Source: JANMZO01 sp963763135 (GTDB lineage: Bacteria; Actinomycetota; Acidimicrobiia; Acidimicrobiales; JANYDT01). From it: DNA of 64,000 nt. Both the position numbers and the translations under genes were made by a program. Below are positions 53,732 through 62,249 of this stretch, piece after piece. Under the pieces are notes generated by a model. It saw only the letters and a list, made by a program, of their open reading frames with translations, was not told where the DNA came from and made no database searches. Each line of letters begins with the position of its first letter. The stretch's first letter is position 1. The DNA lies in the NCBI GenBank assembly GCA_963763135.1, contig CAVXNJ010000012.1:1302001-1366000 (forward strand). Reading direction: 5' to 3'.

Positions 53732-54955
53732 TCAACGCTCTACGACTACCCGACCACCTTGAATCACATGACTGATCGCGAGTGTCGAATCGGAGAAGCC
53801 GACCAGGTCTTCAAGCGGGTTCACCTTCGACACCACCAGGTCTCCGATCGCGCCGACCGACACGGTGCCGATTCGACCCTCCATCGCGCACAGCTTGGCG
53901 TTCGTGACCCACATGGAACGCAGGATCTTCTCCGCCGGTTCGACCTGGTTTCTGATCGCCAACTCCCGGTTCTGCATGGTTTGCGTCTCACCGATGAGGT
54001 CCGTTCCGAAACCCATCGTGACGCCGGCCCGATGGGCGATCTCGAGCGACGCCAAGCCAGCCGCGTAGACGGTCGAGTTCTTCTCGCGATTCGAGCGGGG
54101 TAGCCCGAGTTTCTCGCCGAGTTGGTCCATCGCTTCGTAGGTCACGAGCGTCGGGACGAGAACGGCCCCCGACGCGTGCATGATCTTCGCCGTGGCCTCG
54201 TCCAGGAGGTTTCCATGCTCAACGCTGTGGACCCCGGCCGCCACGGCCAGTTGTATCGCCGCCGGCGTGTAGGCGTGCGCAGCAACGTAGGTGTGGCGAT
54301 GTTCGGCTTCGGTCACCGCCGCTGCTAGTTCATCGGCGGTGTACTGAACGGAATCGATCGGGTCCGATGGCGAAGCGACACCACCCGAAACATGAACCTT
54401 CAGAAAATCACTTCCCTCGCGGAGATTATGGCGAGCGGCCTTTCGGACGGCATCGGCACCGTCGGCCACGATGCCAAACGCGGTCGACCGCATCGCACAG
54501 GCACATGTCGGCACCTCCCGGTCACCACCTTCGGCGTCCCCGTGCCCACCGGTCTGGGTCAGCATCCGGCCGGCCCGAATGACACGGGGACCCGACGCCG
54601 CTCCGCTTTTCATCGCTCTCACCAGACCTGTCACATCACCACCAAGATCGCGAACGGTGGTGAAGCCGCGCTCCAGCGTCTGTTTCGCCAACGTGGCCAT
54701 GCGGATTCCGAACTCGACTTCGGTCCACTGGCTCATCGCACGAAAGTCCATCGTCGCCAGACGAAAATGGACATGCCCGTCAATGAGCCCCGGCAGCACA
54801 AACGCTCCGCGGGCATCGACGGTCCGATCACATTCGCCTCGATACGCGTCGGCAATTTCGACGATCACGCCATCATCGATGACCACCGATTGCTCGCTTG
54901 AGAAGGTCATGCTCGACGTGTCAAGCACCTGGGCGTTGGCGACAAGGGTTCGCAT
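53732..54955 (-). CDS. Metal-dependent amidohydrolase (imidazolonepropionase-like)
   Basis: 407 aa. All metal ligands of the amidohydrolase TIM barrel are visible: HVHF, the carboxylated Lys in DFLKVHVSGG, His in AAHAYTPAA, His in VEHGN, and Asp in FGTDLIGE. It resembles the broad Xaa-Pro dipeptidase/imidazolonepropionase-like group. Start ATG 54955, which lies 6 nt after a -10 box (leaderless). The substrate is unknown. Confidence 0.9.
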   Translation of the reverse strand: MRTLVANAQVLDTSSMTFSSEQSVVIDDGVIVEIADAYRGECDRTVDARGAFVLPGLIDGHVHFRLATMDFRAMSQWTEVEFGIRMATLAKQTLERGFTTVRDLGGDVTGLVRAMKSGAASGPRVIRAGRMLTQTGGHGDAEGGDREVPTCACAMRSTAFGIVADGADAVRKAARHNLREGSDFLKVHVSGGVASPSDPIDSVQYTADELAAAVTEAEHRHTYVAAHAYTPAAIQLAVAAGVHSVEHGNLLDEATAKIMHASGAVLVPTLVTYEAMDQLGEKLGLPRSNREKNSTVYAAGLASLEIAHRAGVTMGFGTDLIGETQTMQNRELAIRNQVEPAEKILRSMWVTNAKLCAMEGRIGTVSVGAIGDLVVSKVNPLEDLVGFSDSTLAISHVIQGGRVVVER

Positions 54956-54961
54956 GTACTA

Positions 54962-54967
54962 AGTATA
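54962..54967 (-). promoter_or_regulatory. -10 box for a leaderless amidohydrolase transcript
   Basis: On minus, TATACT ends 6 nt before the ATG at 54955 (spacing of a leaderless mRNA). It lies inside GATACGTATACTTAGTAC, an AT-rich partly symmetric stretch. The divergent exported-protein gene starts 127 bp away. Confidence 0.55.
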
Positions 54968-55081
54968 CGTATCATTGCCGCGCCCACCAGAACCGTCGTG
55001 AAGTCCCGACGAACGCCTCTGGTAATCCCGACCCGTGCGCTCTATGCAGAAGGTGGAAGTCTGCAACGAGGAGGAAGCGAT

Positions 55082-56515
55082 ATGCGCTGCTCGCTGGTGC
55101 CAAGGTCAGTGAGGTCTGAGCTGATGGGCGCTCCGGTTCTCTCCAGACTGGCCGCAGTGACCGTGTCGTTGGCGATCGCAGTCGTTGGCTTGACCGGCGC
55201 AATCGGGTCGATACCGACCGCAGGCGCCGCGGCCAAACGCGCCGACGCCAAGATGTGCGCACGCCTGTATGTTGCGTTCCGTACCGAGAGACTCGCCGAG
55301 GATGCGGCTTGGAGTCGGCTGACGTACGAGAAGTATCCGCCGCCAGGGGTTCCGTCACCCGACGCGTCGCGTCTGACATTGCTGCAAGCGACGTACGACG
55401 ATGCACACAACGCCCGGCTGGCCATCCGCAATCTCATGGTCGCGATCGGATGCAACCCTGCCACCGGTAAGCCGACCACGGTCGCGATCAGGCCGCTCGT
55501 CGACACCGGTGCCGGTTCGACTCCGACGACGATCCTGCGCGAACCAGGTCGAAGCGGTCCCGAGTGTGATGCCTTGGTCGCTGAACGAGATCGGCTTCTG
55601 GCCGACCTCGACACCGCCCTGCACGAACGCGAGAAGCTGGCATGGTTGATCACCGAGGAAGCGCTCATGCTCGCGGTGTCCGCTGATTTCGCGAAGACCC
55701 CAAACGTGCGCAACTACGCCGACATCGTCCAGGCCGTGATCGTGCATCGGAGAGCCGAGATTGAACTCCAGGTACAGAACGTGCAGACCACGCAACAGCA
55801 ACTGCTTCAAGCGAACCAGGAGCTGGTTATGAGCGGCTGCGACATCGAGAGCGGACCAATCGCCGCATCACCCTCGCCAACCTCGGCGACGACCAGGGTC
55901 GCTCCCACCGGAAAGACGACGACCACCAAGGCACCGAAGACCGTAACAACGAAGACCGTGACGACGAAAGCGCCGTCGGGCGTGTTCCGAGCCGGACCGG
56001 CCACCGCATCGCTGTCGTTCGGCGACGTGACCTCGGTATCGGACCCGTCGGTGAAGAACCCGTGGTCGTACGTACCTCCGGCGCAGTGCCCGGTCGGACG
56101 AATCCAAGTGGCCGCCGACGGGTCGCTGAGCAGCCCGTGCAGTTACGCGACCAATGAGGACCGCGACGGGTTCCAGATCCAGCCGGGCGAAACGACGCAG
56201 GTGGAGTTCCAGAACACGTGGACCCGCGCCGTCACCGGGAAACTCGACTTTGCGACCGGGCGCGTGACGTTCCGCCTCGACGAAACCCGGACTCGAAGTT
56301 CGGTCTCGGCGAATGCTGTCGTGACCATCCACTTCACCGTTGAAGGGACCGCTTCCTACGTGCGGCGGATCGATACGGTCAGCGATCTGGAAGGCGTGGG
56401 CAGCTACGCATACTCCTGCCAGAGGAGCGGGGGCGTCCCCGTCTCGGGCCCGAACGTCTCCTGCCCTATCAGCGGCTTTAGCGGGAAGGTGCCGGTGAAG
56501 GTGTCCGTGTGGTGA
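55082..56515 (+). CDS. Large exported protein of unknown function
   Basis: 477 aa from ATG 55082 with a strong GAGGAGG ribosome site. Signal peptide (LSRLAAVTVSLAIAVVGLTGAI), then a helical region (about 50-265) with a heptad-like stretch LVAERDRLLADLDTALHEREKL that may be a coiled coil. A Thr/Lys/Pro-rich linker follows (about 275-300, KTTTTKAPKTVTTK), then a C-terminal beta domain with Cys pairs (about 310-477). Cell-surface or secreted; no known family. Confidence 0.77.
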   Translation: MRCSLVPRSVRSELMGAPVLSRLAAVTVSLAIAVVGLTGAIGSIPTAGAAAKRADAKMCARLYVAFRTERLAEDAAWSRLTYEKYPPPGVPSPDASRLTLLQATYDDAHNARLAIRNLMVAIGCNPATGKPTTVAIRPLVDTGAGSTPTTILREPGRSGPECDALVAERDRLLADLDTALHEREKLAWLITEEALMLAVSADFAKTPNVRNYADIVQAVIVHRRAEIELQVQNVQTTQQQLLQANQELVMSGCDIESGPIAASPSPTSATTRVAPTGKTTTTKAPKTVTTKTVTTKAPSGVFRAGPATASLSFGDVTSVSDPSVKNPWSYVPPAQCPVGRIQVAADGSLSSPCSYATNEDRDGFQIQPGETTQVEFQNTWTRAVTGKLDFATGRVTFRLDETRTRSSVSANAVVTIHFTVEGTASYVRRIDTVSDLEGVGSYAYSCQRSGGVPVSGPNVSCPISGFSGKVPVKVSVW

Positions 56516-56588
56516 CGTTGGCGGCCGGGTTGCCGTCCTCGGGACGGCGGGTTCACGAAATACCATCGACCTGATACCGTCCAAAGCG

Positions 56589-57275
56589 ATGCGTCCTCCC
56601 CGAATCGGCCTCCTCGTTCCGAACACCGACACCAGCCTGGAATGGGATCTCCAGCGGGCGTTCGGCGGTCGGTGCTCCATTCACACCGAGCGCATTTACC
56701 TGGAGAACGTGACGGTCGAGGCCGAACTGAAGATGGTGGAAGAGGAAACGCCGAGGGCCCTCGAATACCTTCGTCCGATCCAGCCCGAAGTCATCGTGTT
56801 CGGTTGCACTTCGGCCGGCGCGCTGTACGGTGTCGACGGCGAGGCCGCTTTCACCCGCGGTCTCGGTGAGTCGCTCGGATGCCCGTCGATCTCAGCCTTC
56901 GGGAGCGTCCTTGCCCATATCGCGCGTCTGAAGATCACCCGCCTGTCGCTGTTCACGCCGTACACCGCCGAAGTTCACACGAAGGTGGCAAACAGCATTC
57001 GCGAGGCGGGAGTGACGATCATCTGGGAAGACTGGCTCGGTCTGGTGAAGGATGAGGACATCGGCAACCTCGACCCGGCGCTTATTGCGGAACGACTCGG
57101 CCACGCCCCGACCGGAGACAAGCGCGCCGACGCAGTGTTCGCATCATGCACGAATCTGCGCGTTGATGAGATCTCCGCCGGGCTCAGCGGTGAGCTCGGG
57201 CAGCCGGTTTTCGGAAGCAACACGGCCATAATCGCTGGACTGCGGGAGCTGTCGTTTCCGTCGAACCCCTCGTAA
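56589..57275 (+). CDS. Asp/Glu racemase-superfamily enzyme (maleate-isomerase / arylmalonate-decarboxylase like)
   Basis: 228 aa. The superfamily's paired catalytic Cys sit in VFGCTSAGALYG and ASCTNLRVDE. It starts MRPPRIGLLVPNTDTS, typical of the maleate isomerase/AMDase group, which uses one or both Cys for proton transfer or decarboxylation. The exact reaction is undecided. An AT-rich palindromic patch follows its stop. Confidence 0.87.
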   Translation: MRPPRIGLLVPNTDTSLEWDLQRAFGGRCSIHTERIYLENVTVEAELKMVEEETPRALEYLRPIQPEVIVFGCTSAGALYGVDGEAAFTRGLGESLGCPSISAFGSVLAHIARLKITRLSLFTPYTAEVHTKVANSIREAGVTIIWEDWLGLVKDEDIGNLDPALIAERLGHAPTGDKRADAVFASCTNLRVDEISAGLSGELGQPVFGSNTAIIAGLRELSFPSNPS

Positions 57276-57300
57276 GAACATATGTGTACGTATTTCTCAC
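57276..57300. promoter_or_regulatory. AT-rich palindromic patch upstream of the DUF1801 gene
   Basis: Contains ACATATGTGTACGTAT (57279-57294), joining two small palindromes (ACATATGT and TACGTA). The reverse complement of the same 15-16 nt occurs again at about 62190-62205, near a NUDIX gene end. Candidate regulator site, or chance. Confidence 0.35.
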
Positions 57301-57317
57301 CTCGGCAGGACTAGTTC

Positions 57318-57659
57318 ATGTCAGCGACCACGATTGAGGAGTACATCGCGGAATTCCCGGAGATTCGCCAACCAGCGCTTCGCGAGGTGCTCCAACGCAT
57401 CAGATCAGCAGCGCCTGGAGCTGAAGAGGCGATTCGCTACGGCATGCCAGCGTTTCGTCTGAGCAACGGACATCCCGTGTACTTTGCGGGCTGGAAGCTC
57501 CATCTCAGCCTGCACGACATCCCGAAACTCGACGCCACCCTCGAACCCGAGATTGCCCCATTCAGAAGTGGCAAGGACACCGTCAAATTTCCGTTCGCCA
57601 AGCCGATCCCGTTCGACTTGATCGAGCGAGTTGTGGCAGAGATCGCCAAACGGGGTTAG
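57318..57659 (+). CDS. DUF1801 protein (YdhG/iron-chaperone-like)
   Basis: 113 aa. DUF1801 pattern: TIEEYIAEFPEIRQPALREVLQRIRSAAPGAEEAIRYGMPAFR (in parts: LREVLQRIRSAAPGAEEAI, IRYGMPAFR), HLSLHDIP, and KDTVKFPFAKPIPFDLI. Members have been compared with frataxin-like proteins, but function is not settled. Start ATG 57318. Confidence 0.88.
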   Translation: MSATTIEEYIAEFPEIRQPALREVLQRIRSAAPGAEEAIRYGMPAFRLSNGHPVYFAGWKLHLSLHDIPKLDATLEPEIAPFRSGKDTVKFPFAKPIPFDLIERVVAEIAKRG

Positions 57660-57745
57660 CCGCTTCGAGGCGCGGGCGGACGACCCCTTCCCGGCCACGA
57701 ATTCCCGTTTCAAGAGTTGTTCAAGAAGCTCCGACGGGGCTCGAG

Positions 57746-58882
57746 GTGGATGCGGTCAGCGTCGAGATAGCAGGCATGAGGCGTGCCCTGCCACAGCCGC
57801 ACCTCACAGACCGAGTGACCATGTGGCGCTCAGGCGCGGCAGTACTCGCCGTCGCCACGATTATGTCGATCTTCGAAGGAGTCCTCCAACGGTCTTCCGG
57901 TCGCATGCTCGGGGTATGGCTGGGCGGCGCCATCCCGGCTGTGGGAGCGGTTATCGTGTGGAGGTTCGGCCCGCTGCTGCGGCCCCGCCGTTCTTACCAG
58001 GTGGGAAGAGCCTTCTTGTTGACGGCATCGTTGCCGATCTCCTTGTCCGTGTACAACTGGCGGGACACTCCGCTCGCCGGGGCCGTGGCGTTTCACTACG
58101 TACTTGTGGTGCTGTTCGCTGCGGTGTTCTTCAACAAGCGCGACGTGCACGAGCAACTCGCGGTGATCGGCATCGCCCATGGAGCGACGCTCTTCTCCGA
58201 CGGATTCAGCGGCGAGAAACTGCTGTCGTGGATGATGACGATGTTCGGGGTCCTCGGCGTAGGCATCGTGATCAGCACGCTCGTCGGCCGAATGCATGCG
58301 CTTTCGTATCGGGATCCGTTGACCGGAGCGCACAACCGACGGTCCTGGGACATGGCGCTGTTGCATGCCATAGAGGAACTACCGGTGACAGGAGGCCCGC
58401 TGTCGCTCATGCTCATCGACATCGACCACTTCAAATCGGTCAACGATACGAAAGGTCACGAGGCCGGCGACGACGTGCTGCGAACCGCGGTGTCAATCTG
58501 GCGACCGATGGTGCGGGCGTCCGACACGTTGGCGCGAGTGGGCGGCGATGAGTTTGCGCTGCTCCTGCTCGGATGCGGCCCAGAAGCAGCGGAGCAGATG
58601 GCTGCCACGATGCTTACGTCGTTCACTGCGGCCACGGGCATCAGCTGCTCGATCGGCATCGGAAGTGCGAGCGGCCCGGGATCACCTGCGACCCTCTACG
58701 CGTCCGCTGACAAAGCCCTGTACTTCGCCAAGCTTTCCGGCCGGGCCACTGTGCGGTCCGGTGCACACGGTGAAATTGCAGTCGATGACGATTCGGGTCG
58801 TGACGACCCGGACTTCTTGCACGAATCGGCTGCGGACGAGACCGACGAGGTATCAACGCGGCCCATCCCCCGATCGGCGTAG
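57746..58882 (+). CDS. Membrane diguanylate cyclase (GGDEF)
   Basis: 378 aa from GTG 57746; ATG 57776 (368 aa) has a slightly better ribosome-site context. Five or six N-terminal helices (about 25-185), then GGDEF domain (about 190-345): LSYRDPLTGAHNRRSWD, LMLIDIDHFKSVNDTKGHEAGD, intact ARVGGDEFALLLLG, ISCSIGIGSA. The acidic tail (DDDSGRDDPDFLHESAADET) is disordered. Makes c-di-GMP. No EAL domain. Confidence 0.92.
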   Translation: MDAVSVEIAGMRRALPQPHLTDRVTMWRSGAAVLAVATIMSIFEGVLQRSSGRMLGVWLGGAIPAVGAVIVWRFGPLLRPRRSYQVGRAFLLTASLPISLSVYNWRDTPLAGAVAFHYVLVVLFAAVFFNKRDVHEQLAVIGIAHGATLFSDGFSGEKLLSWMMTMFGVLGVGIVISTLVGRMHALSYRDPLTGAHNRRSWDMALLHAIEELPVTGGPLSLMLIDIDHFKSVNDTKGHEAGDDVLRTAVSIWRPMVRASDTLARVGGDEFALLLLGCGPEAAEQMAATMLTSFTAATGISCSIGIGSASGPGSPATLYASADKALYFAKLSGRATVRSGAHGEIAVDDDSGRDDPDFLHESAADETDEVSTRPIPRSA

Positions 58883-58938
58883 CTACAGGCGAGCGCGCGG
58901 GCGTGAGCATCGGCCGTTACCTGATTAGCGTTAGACGA

Positions 58939-59175
58939 ATGTTGATCGACCGCGAGCCCCGGCATGCCTTCGACTGGTACGACCAAGCGGAGTGGCCTTA
59001 TCCAGCGAAGCCGGGAGACCGTTTGTTTATTCGCTGCGACGGTGGGGCAAATCTCAGCCGACTTGAGATGTTTCCGCCGCGACTTGAGATCTCCGAGCCC
59101 GGTGGGGTCTACGTCCTCACCGACGATGGTCCTCCGCACGACTGGCTGTACCACTGGATGCCGAACGGCCGCTAG
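58939..59175 (+). CDS. Small conserved actinobacterial protein
   Basis: 78 aa from ATG 58939; a GTG start at 58903 would add 12 residues. Compact PGDRLFIRCDGGANLSRLEMFPP, LEISEPGGVYVLTDDG, DWLYHWMP. It resembles small actinobacterial proteins of unknown role that I know only as conserved hypotheticals. It is 56 bp after the diguanylate cyclase. Confidence 0.65.
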   Translation: MLIDREPRHAFDWYDQAEWPYPAKPGDRLFIRCDGGANLSRLEMFPPRLEISEPGGVYVLTDDGPPHDWLYHWMPNGR

Positions 59176-59195
59176 GGGCTCGTCGACCGCACCAA

Positions 59196-59263
59196 TGGAG
59201 GAATACCGCCACGATGGAGCATTTCCGACGTCGGAAAACTTCCACTCTGGCGGAAATCCTCCA
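59196..59263. repeat. Nested inverted repeat (palindrome inside a larger stem)
   Basis: An outer pair, TGGAGGAATACCGCCA (59196-59211) and TGGCGGAAATCCTCCA (59248-59263), matches 13 of 16 in inverted order. Inside it sits a perfect 16-bp palindrome TTTCCGACGTCGGAAA (59222-59237). A cruciform or double-hairpin is possible. The 310-bp gap between this small gene and the tRNA holds no other gene I can support. Confidence 0.85.
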
Positions 59264-59485
59264 ACCGCGACGTCGAGTCGAGATACTCGTCGGTGGCGGC
59301 CAGGGCGTTGTGGCGTTCGATCTCCGCAAGCGCCTCAGCACGGTGCTGCGCCACACGTTGTTCCGCACCCGGCCGAGACAAGACCTGATCGTGAAGGACC
59401 TGAAAACGCTTCGTACCCACGCGCTCCCCCATTGGACGCCGTATTGGACGGTCAGCCGACCACACCGGGGGCAGCCAGGATGAAC

Positions 59486-59561
59486 TGGTGCGTCGCGTGG
59501 GTCTCGATCCCACCACCTGCGGATTAAAAGTCCGATGCTCTACCGGATGAGCTAGCGACGC
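59486..59561 (-). tRNA. tRNA-Lys (anticodon UUU), atypical
   Basis: 76 nt including encoded CCA. Acceptor stem GCGTCGC / GCGACGC (7/7), D stem GCTC/GAGC with GG in an 8-nt loop, anticodon loop CTTTTAA with anticodon TTT, T stem GTGGG/CCCAC, discriminator A. Two oddities: position 54 is A (T-loop ATCGAGA), and the first anticodon-stem pair (27-43) is a T-C mismatch. A standard tRNA-Lys would have T54 and a paired 27-43. Confidence 0.88.
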
Positions 59562-59683
59562 GTCGGAGAGCTTAGATGACCCGCGGGTGGGCCGAAACCC
59601 AGTTTGTTGACGTATCGGCAAGATATTCGGTTGAAACGGAAATGGAGGTTCAGTTTCTGGGTCGTTCGACCGATACGTAGATC

Positions 59684-60067
59684 ATGAATTTAGAAAGGCT
59701 GATCCCTTTCTACCGAAGGGATTCCACCGAACCGACCGGGGCAGTACGTGTTTCTGCCGTTACCACCATCGGGGCTGAGCAGATGCCCGGTGGACGAGCG
59801 CAGATCTCCGCACGAACCCTGGCCGGCGAACAGCAGTACCTCACGCCACAGCTCCCGAACTTCAACGACGCGTTGGACCTACTCGAACAGTTCCGACTGT
59901 TCTGCGGTGGAGAACGCGAAGTGAACCCGGCCGACGAATGGATCGCTGCCCGCGAAGAGGAAGCGCGCCTCGCTGAAGAACAGGAACGCTTGGCTGAAGC
60001 GGCACGTCAACGCGCCGCTGCCGGCGTCGAAGACGTGTGGAGTCCTCCAGTCGAGGCAATGTCCTAG
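59684..60067 (+). CDS. Hypothetical protein with C-terminal coiled coil
   Basis: 127 aa from ATG 59684. The N-terminal part (1-70) is strand-rich; residues about 80-110 are charged, Glu/Ala-rich (REEEARLAEEQERLAEAARQ), a likely coiled coil. An inverted repeat ACGTATCGG / CCGATACGT lies in its upstream region (about 59609-59677). No family is recognised. Confidence 0.6.
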   Translation: MNLERLIPFYRRDSTEPTGAVRVSAVTTIGAEQMPGGRAQISARTLAGEQQYLTPQLPNFNDALDLLEQFRLFCGGEREVNPADEWIAAREEEARLAEEQERLAEAARQRAAAGVEDVWSPPVEAMS

Positions 60068-60115
60068 GAGCCCGACGGGGCACCGCTGCCGCCGCCCAAT
60101 GTTTCGGGGCATCCA

Positions 60116-60162
60116 GCATGTTCGTGCGCGTCCAGCAGCATGCTTGACGACCACGAACATGC
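60116..60162. repeat. 11-bp perfect inverted repeat between convergent genes
   Basis: GCATGTTCGTG (60116-60126) and CACGAACATGC (60152-60162) with a 25-nt loop. It lies in the gap between the coiled-coil gene and whiB. A further copy of CACGAACCTG follows. A weak terminator or regulator site. Confidence 0.7.
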
Positions 60163-60238
60163 GTGCTGACCACGAACCTGCCAGGCGTCCCGGCATTAGA
60201 CCGGCCCAAGCGGGTCGAGGCCGGTCCAGCAAGACTGA

Positions 60239-60577
60239 CTAGCTGGCTTTGCTTTGCGCTGCCATCGCTCGGCGGGCTGCGGCCCGACGCTGGCGACGAA
60301 GGACACGACGCTCTTCCTCCGTTGCACCGCCCCAGACGCCGTGGTCCTGGTTTGTCCGCAACGCGAACTCCAGGCATTGCGGGCGCACCGAGCAATCGTT
60401 GCAAAGCGCTTTGGCCACGTTGGTCTGGTCAATCGCGTACCCGGTCAGACCGGTCGGGAAGAAGAGGTTGGTGTCGACAGCTATGCAGGCTGCAGCCTCT
60501 CGCCAATCCCGGTTGTTCCAGGTGGCGTCGACTACAGACAGCGGAGCGGGTGATGGGGGGATGCGCTCTGAAGTCAC
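60239..60577 (-). CDS. WhiB-family iron-sulfur transcriptional regulator
   Basis: 112 aa if GTG 60577 is used (ATG 60613 would give 124 aa). Four cysteines in the WhiB pattern: a Cys in REAAACIAV, then C-x2-C-x5-C in ALCNDCSVRPQCLEFAL, the turn GVWGGATEEER and a basic tail RRVLRRQRRAAARR for DNA contact. Binds a [4Fe-4S] cluster and works with sigma factor; senses redox or developmental state. Limited to actinobacteria. Confidence 0.93.
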   Translation of the reverse strand: MTSERIPPSPAPLSVVDATWNNRDWREAAACIAVDTNLFFPTGLTGYAIDQTNVAKALCNDCSVRPQCLEFALRTNQDHGVWGGATEEERRVLRRQRRAAARRAMAAQSKAS

Positions 60578-60733
60578 GGGCCGTATCGTACGAACTTCCA
60601 ACCGATAGGTCAAAGCATTTGCTCAAACTTTTCGCACAAATTTCTGCCGGTCCGATTGATTCAGCGCGATTTAGCATTGTTTAGCTGCATCTCACGCGTT
60701 TCCACCCCACAACGCCCAGTTTCCGCGTGACCG

Positions 60734-61657
60734 TCAGGCGAACAGGTTTGGTCCGTCGAGCCATTCGTCGATCAGGCGACGGGCAATAGCCAGCGGCGGC
60801 GGCAGCATGGGATAGCCGCGACGACCAAGCTCGCGCGACTCGTTCAGCTGTTCGCGGGTGAACCATTCGGCGGTCTCCAGCTCGTTCGTGTCGACGTTCA
60901 ACTCCGGGTTCGACGTGTGGGCATGGAAGCCCAGCATGAGCGACGCCGGGAACGGCCACGGCTGTGAGGAGCTGTAGCGAACCTGATCGCACACGATGCC
61001 CACTTCTTCAAACACTTCGCGGCGGACGGTGTCTTCGAGGCTTTCGCCCGGCTCGAGGAATCCGGCCAGCGTCGAATACATCCCCTGCGGCCAGATCTTC
61101 TGGCGACCGAGCACGGCGCGCTCGCCGTCGGTCACGAGCATGATCACCGCCGAGTCGGTCCGGGGGAAATGGTCGGTCCCACACGCATCGCAGTGCCGCT
61201 CGTGTCCGGCGGCCCGAACGACGGTCGCCGCACCACAGGTCCCGCAGAACTTGTGACGCAGATGCCACGTGGCCATCGCCGAGGACGTCGCGAGCATGTT
61301 CGCGTCGTCGACACCGAGAAGCGCAGCGGCCTCCCGGAGACCGCTCAGCATGGCGTCTTCGTGGAGAGCGGCCTCCACCGCATTGCGCTCCAGGTGGGAG
61401 AGGTCAACGCTGAAGTGGGCGGTGTCGTCGATCAGGCCGAGCAGGATTGGAGCAACGTCATCGGTCAACAATGCCCGAATCGCCGAAGGCTTCACGAAGG
61501 CCGATGCTCCCCCGATGACCGCCACCTGGCCCCGCCACACCACATGAACCCGGCTGTCGTTGGACCCCCATCGCTCTGAAATCCAGGTCTCATCCTTGCG
61601 AACGTGGCTCATGCGATTGAGTGAACCGGTGGCGAGGGGATTGGGGCGAGTCGTCAT
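60734..61657 (-). CDS. nudC: NAD(H) pyrophosphatase, NudC-type NUDIX hydrolase
   Basis: 307 aa. Zinc ribbon with two Cys pairs (KFCGTCGA and RHCDACGT), Nudix box GFLEPGESLEDTVRREVFEE (followed by VGI), and the family's SQPWPFPASLM motif just after it. NudC cleaves NADH and can remove NAD caps from RNA. Start ATG 61657; divergent from the next NUDIX gene by 48 bp. Confidence 0.94.
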   Translation of the reverse strand: MTTRPNPLATGSLNRMSHVRKDETWISERWGSNDSRVHVVWRGQVAVIGGASAFVKPSAIRALLTDDVAPILLGLIDDTAHFSVDLSHLERNAVEAALHEDAMLSGLREAAALLGVDDANMLATSSAMATWHLRHKFCGTCGAATVVRAAGHERHCDACGTDHFPRTDSAVIMLVTDGERAVLGRQKIWPQGMYSTLAGFLEPGESLEDTVRREVFEEVGIVCDQVRYSSSQPWPFPASLMLGFHAHTSNPELNVDTNELETAEWFTREQLNESRELGRRGYPMLPPPLAIARRLIDEWLDGPNLFA

Positions 61658-61705
61658 GCCCTGAGGCTATTCGCGCCACCGCCCGTCGCGCCTACCGTAG
61701 GGGGA

Positions 61706-62239
61706 ATGGGCGCCGCGGAAGAACTGGTCGACATCGTCGATGAACACGACAACGTGGTTCGAACCGTCACTCGGGCGGAAATGCGCCGCGACCGTCTCCG
61801 GCATCGGGGCGTGTTCATTGCGGTCATCACCTCCCGGAACGAGCTGGTGATCCACCAGCGTTCACCGTTGAAAGACATCTGGCCGTCGTACTGGGACATC
61901 GGTGCCGGCGGGGTAGTCGGGGCGGGCGAGAACTACGAAGAATCCGCTAGGCGAGAGTTGCTCGAAGAGCTCGGGATTGAGGCGACCCTCGTGCCACTCG
62001 GCCAGAGTTACTACGAGGACCACGAAGTCGCCCTGTTCGGTCACGGCTTCGCCGCAATACACGACGGACCCTACGAATTCCGCGACGGCGAGGTGGCCGC
62101 CATCGAGCTGGTCACATTGGAGCGCTTCGACGCCGTTTATCCTGAGCGCACGTGGTGCCCAGACTCCATCGCCCTGGCGCTGCCCTTAATACGTACACAT
62201 ATGAACAATCTTGAATCAGGCGTGACCACCCCGAGGTAG
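61706..62239 (+). CDS. NUDIX hydrolase (YfcD / IPP-isomerase-like)
   Basis: 177 aa. EELVDIVDEHDNVVRTVTRAEMRRDRLRHRG at the start (key parts VDIVDEHDNVV, DRLRHRGVF), then VIHQRSP, WPSYWDIGAGGVVGAGE, and the Nudix box ESARRELLEELG. This group resembles isopentenyl-diphosphate isomerase fold proteins but acts as a nucleotide or related hydrolase. Substrate is unknown. Confidence 0.9.
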   Translation: MGAAEELVDIVDEHDNVVRTVTRAEMRRDRLRHRGVFIAVITSRNELVIHQRSPLKDIWPSYWDIGAGGVVGAGENYEESARRELLEELGIEATLVPLGQSYYEDHEVALFGHGFAAIHDGPYEFRDGEVAAIELVTLERFDAVYPERTWCPDSIALALPLIRTHMNNLESGVTTPR

Positions 62240-62249
62240 CGCTTTTCGT

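Noticed and set aside
59214..59483. Plus-strand 89-codon frame in the nested-repeat region
   Set aside because: Starts within the inverted repeat, no ribosome site, no family resemblance.
59172..59621. Minus-strand 149-codon frame across the tRNA
   Set aside because: Its first half is the translated tRNA-Lys; the rest has no ribosome site or recognisable domain.
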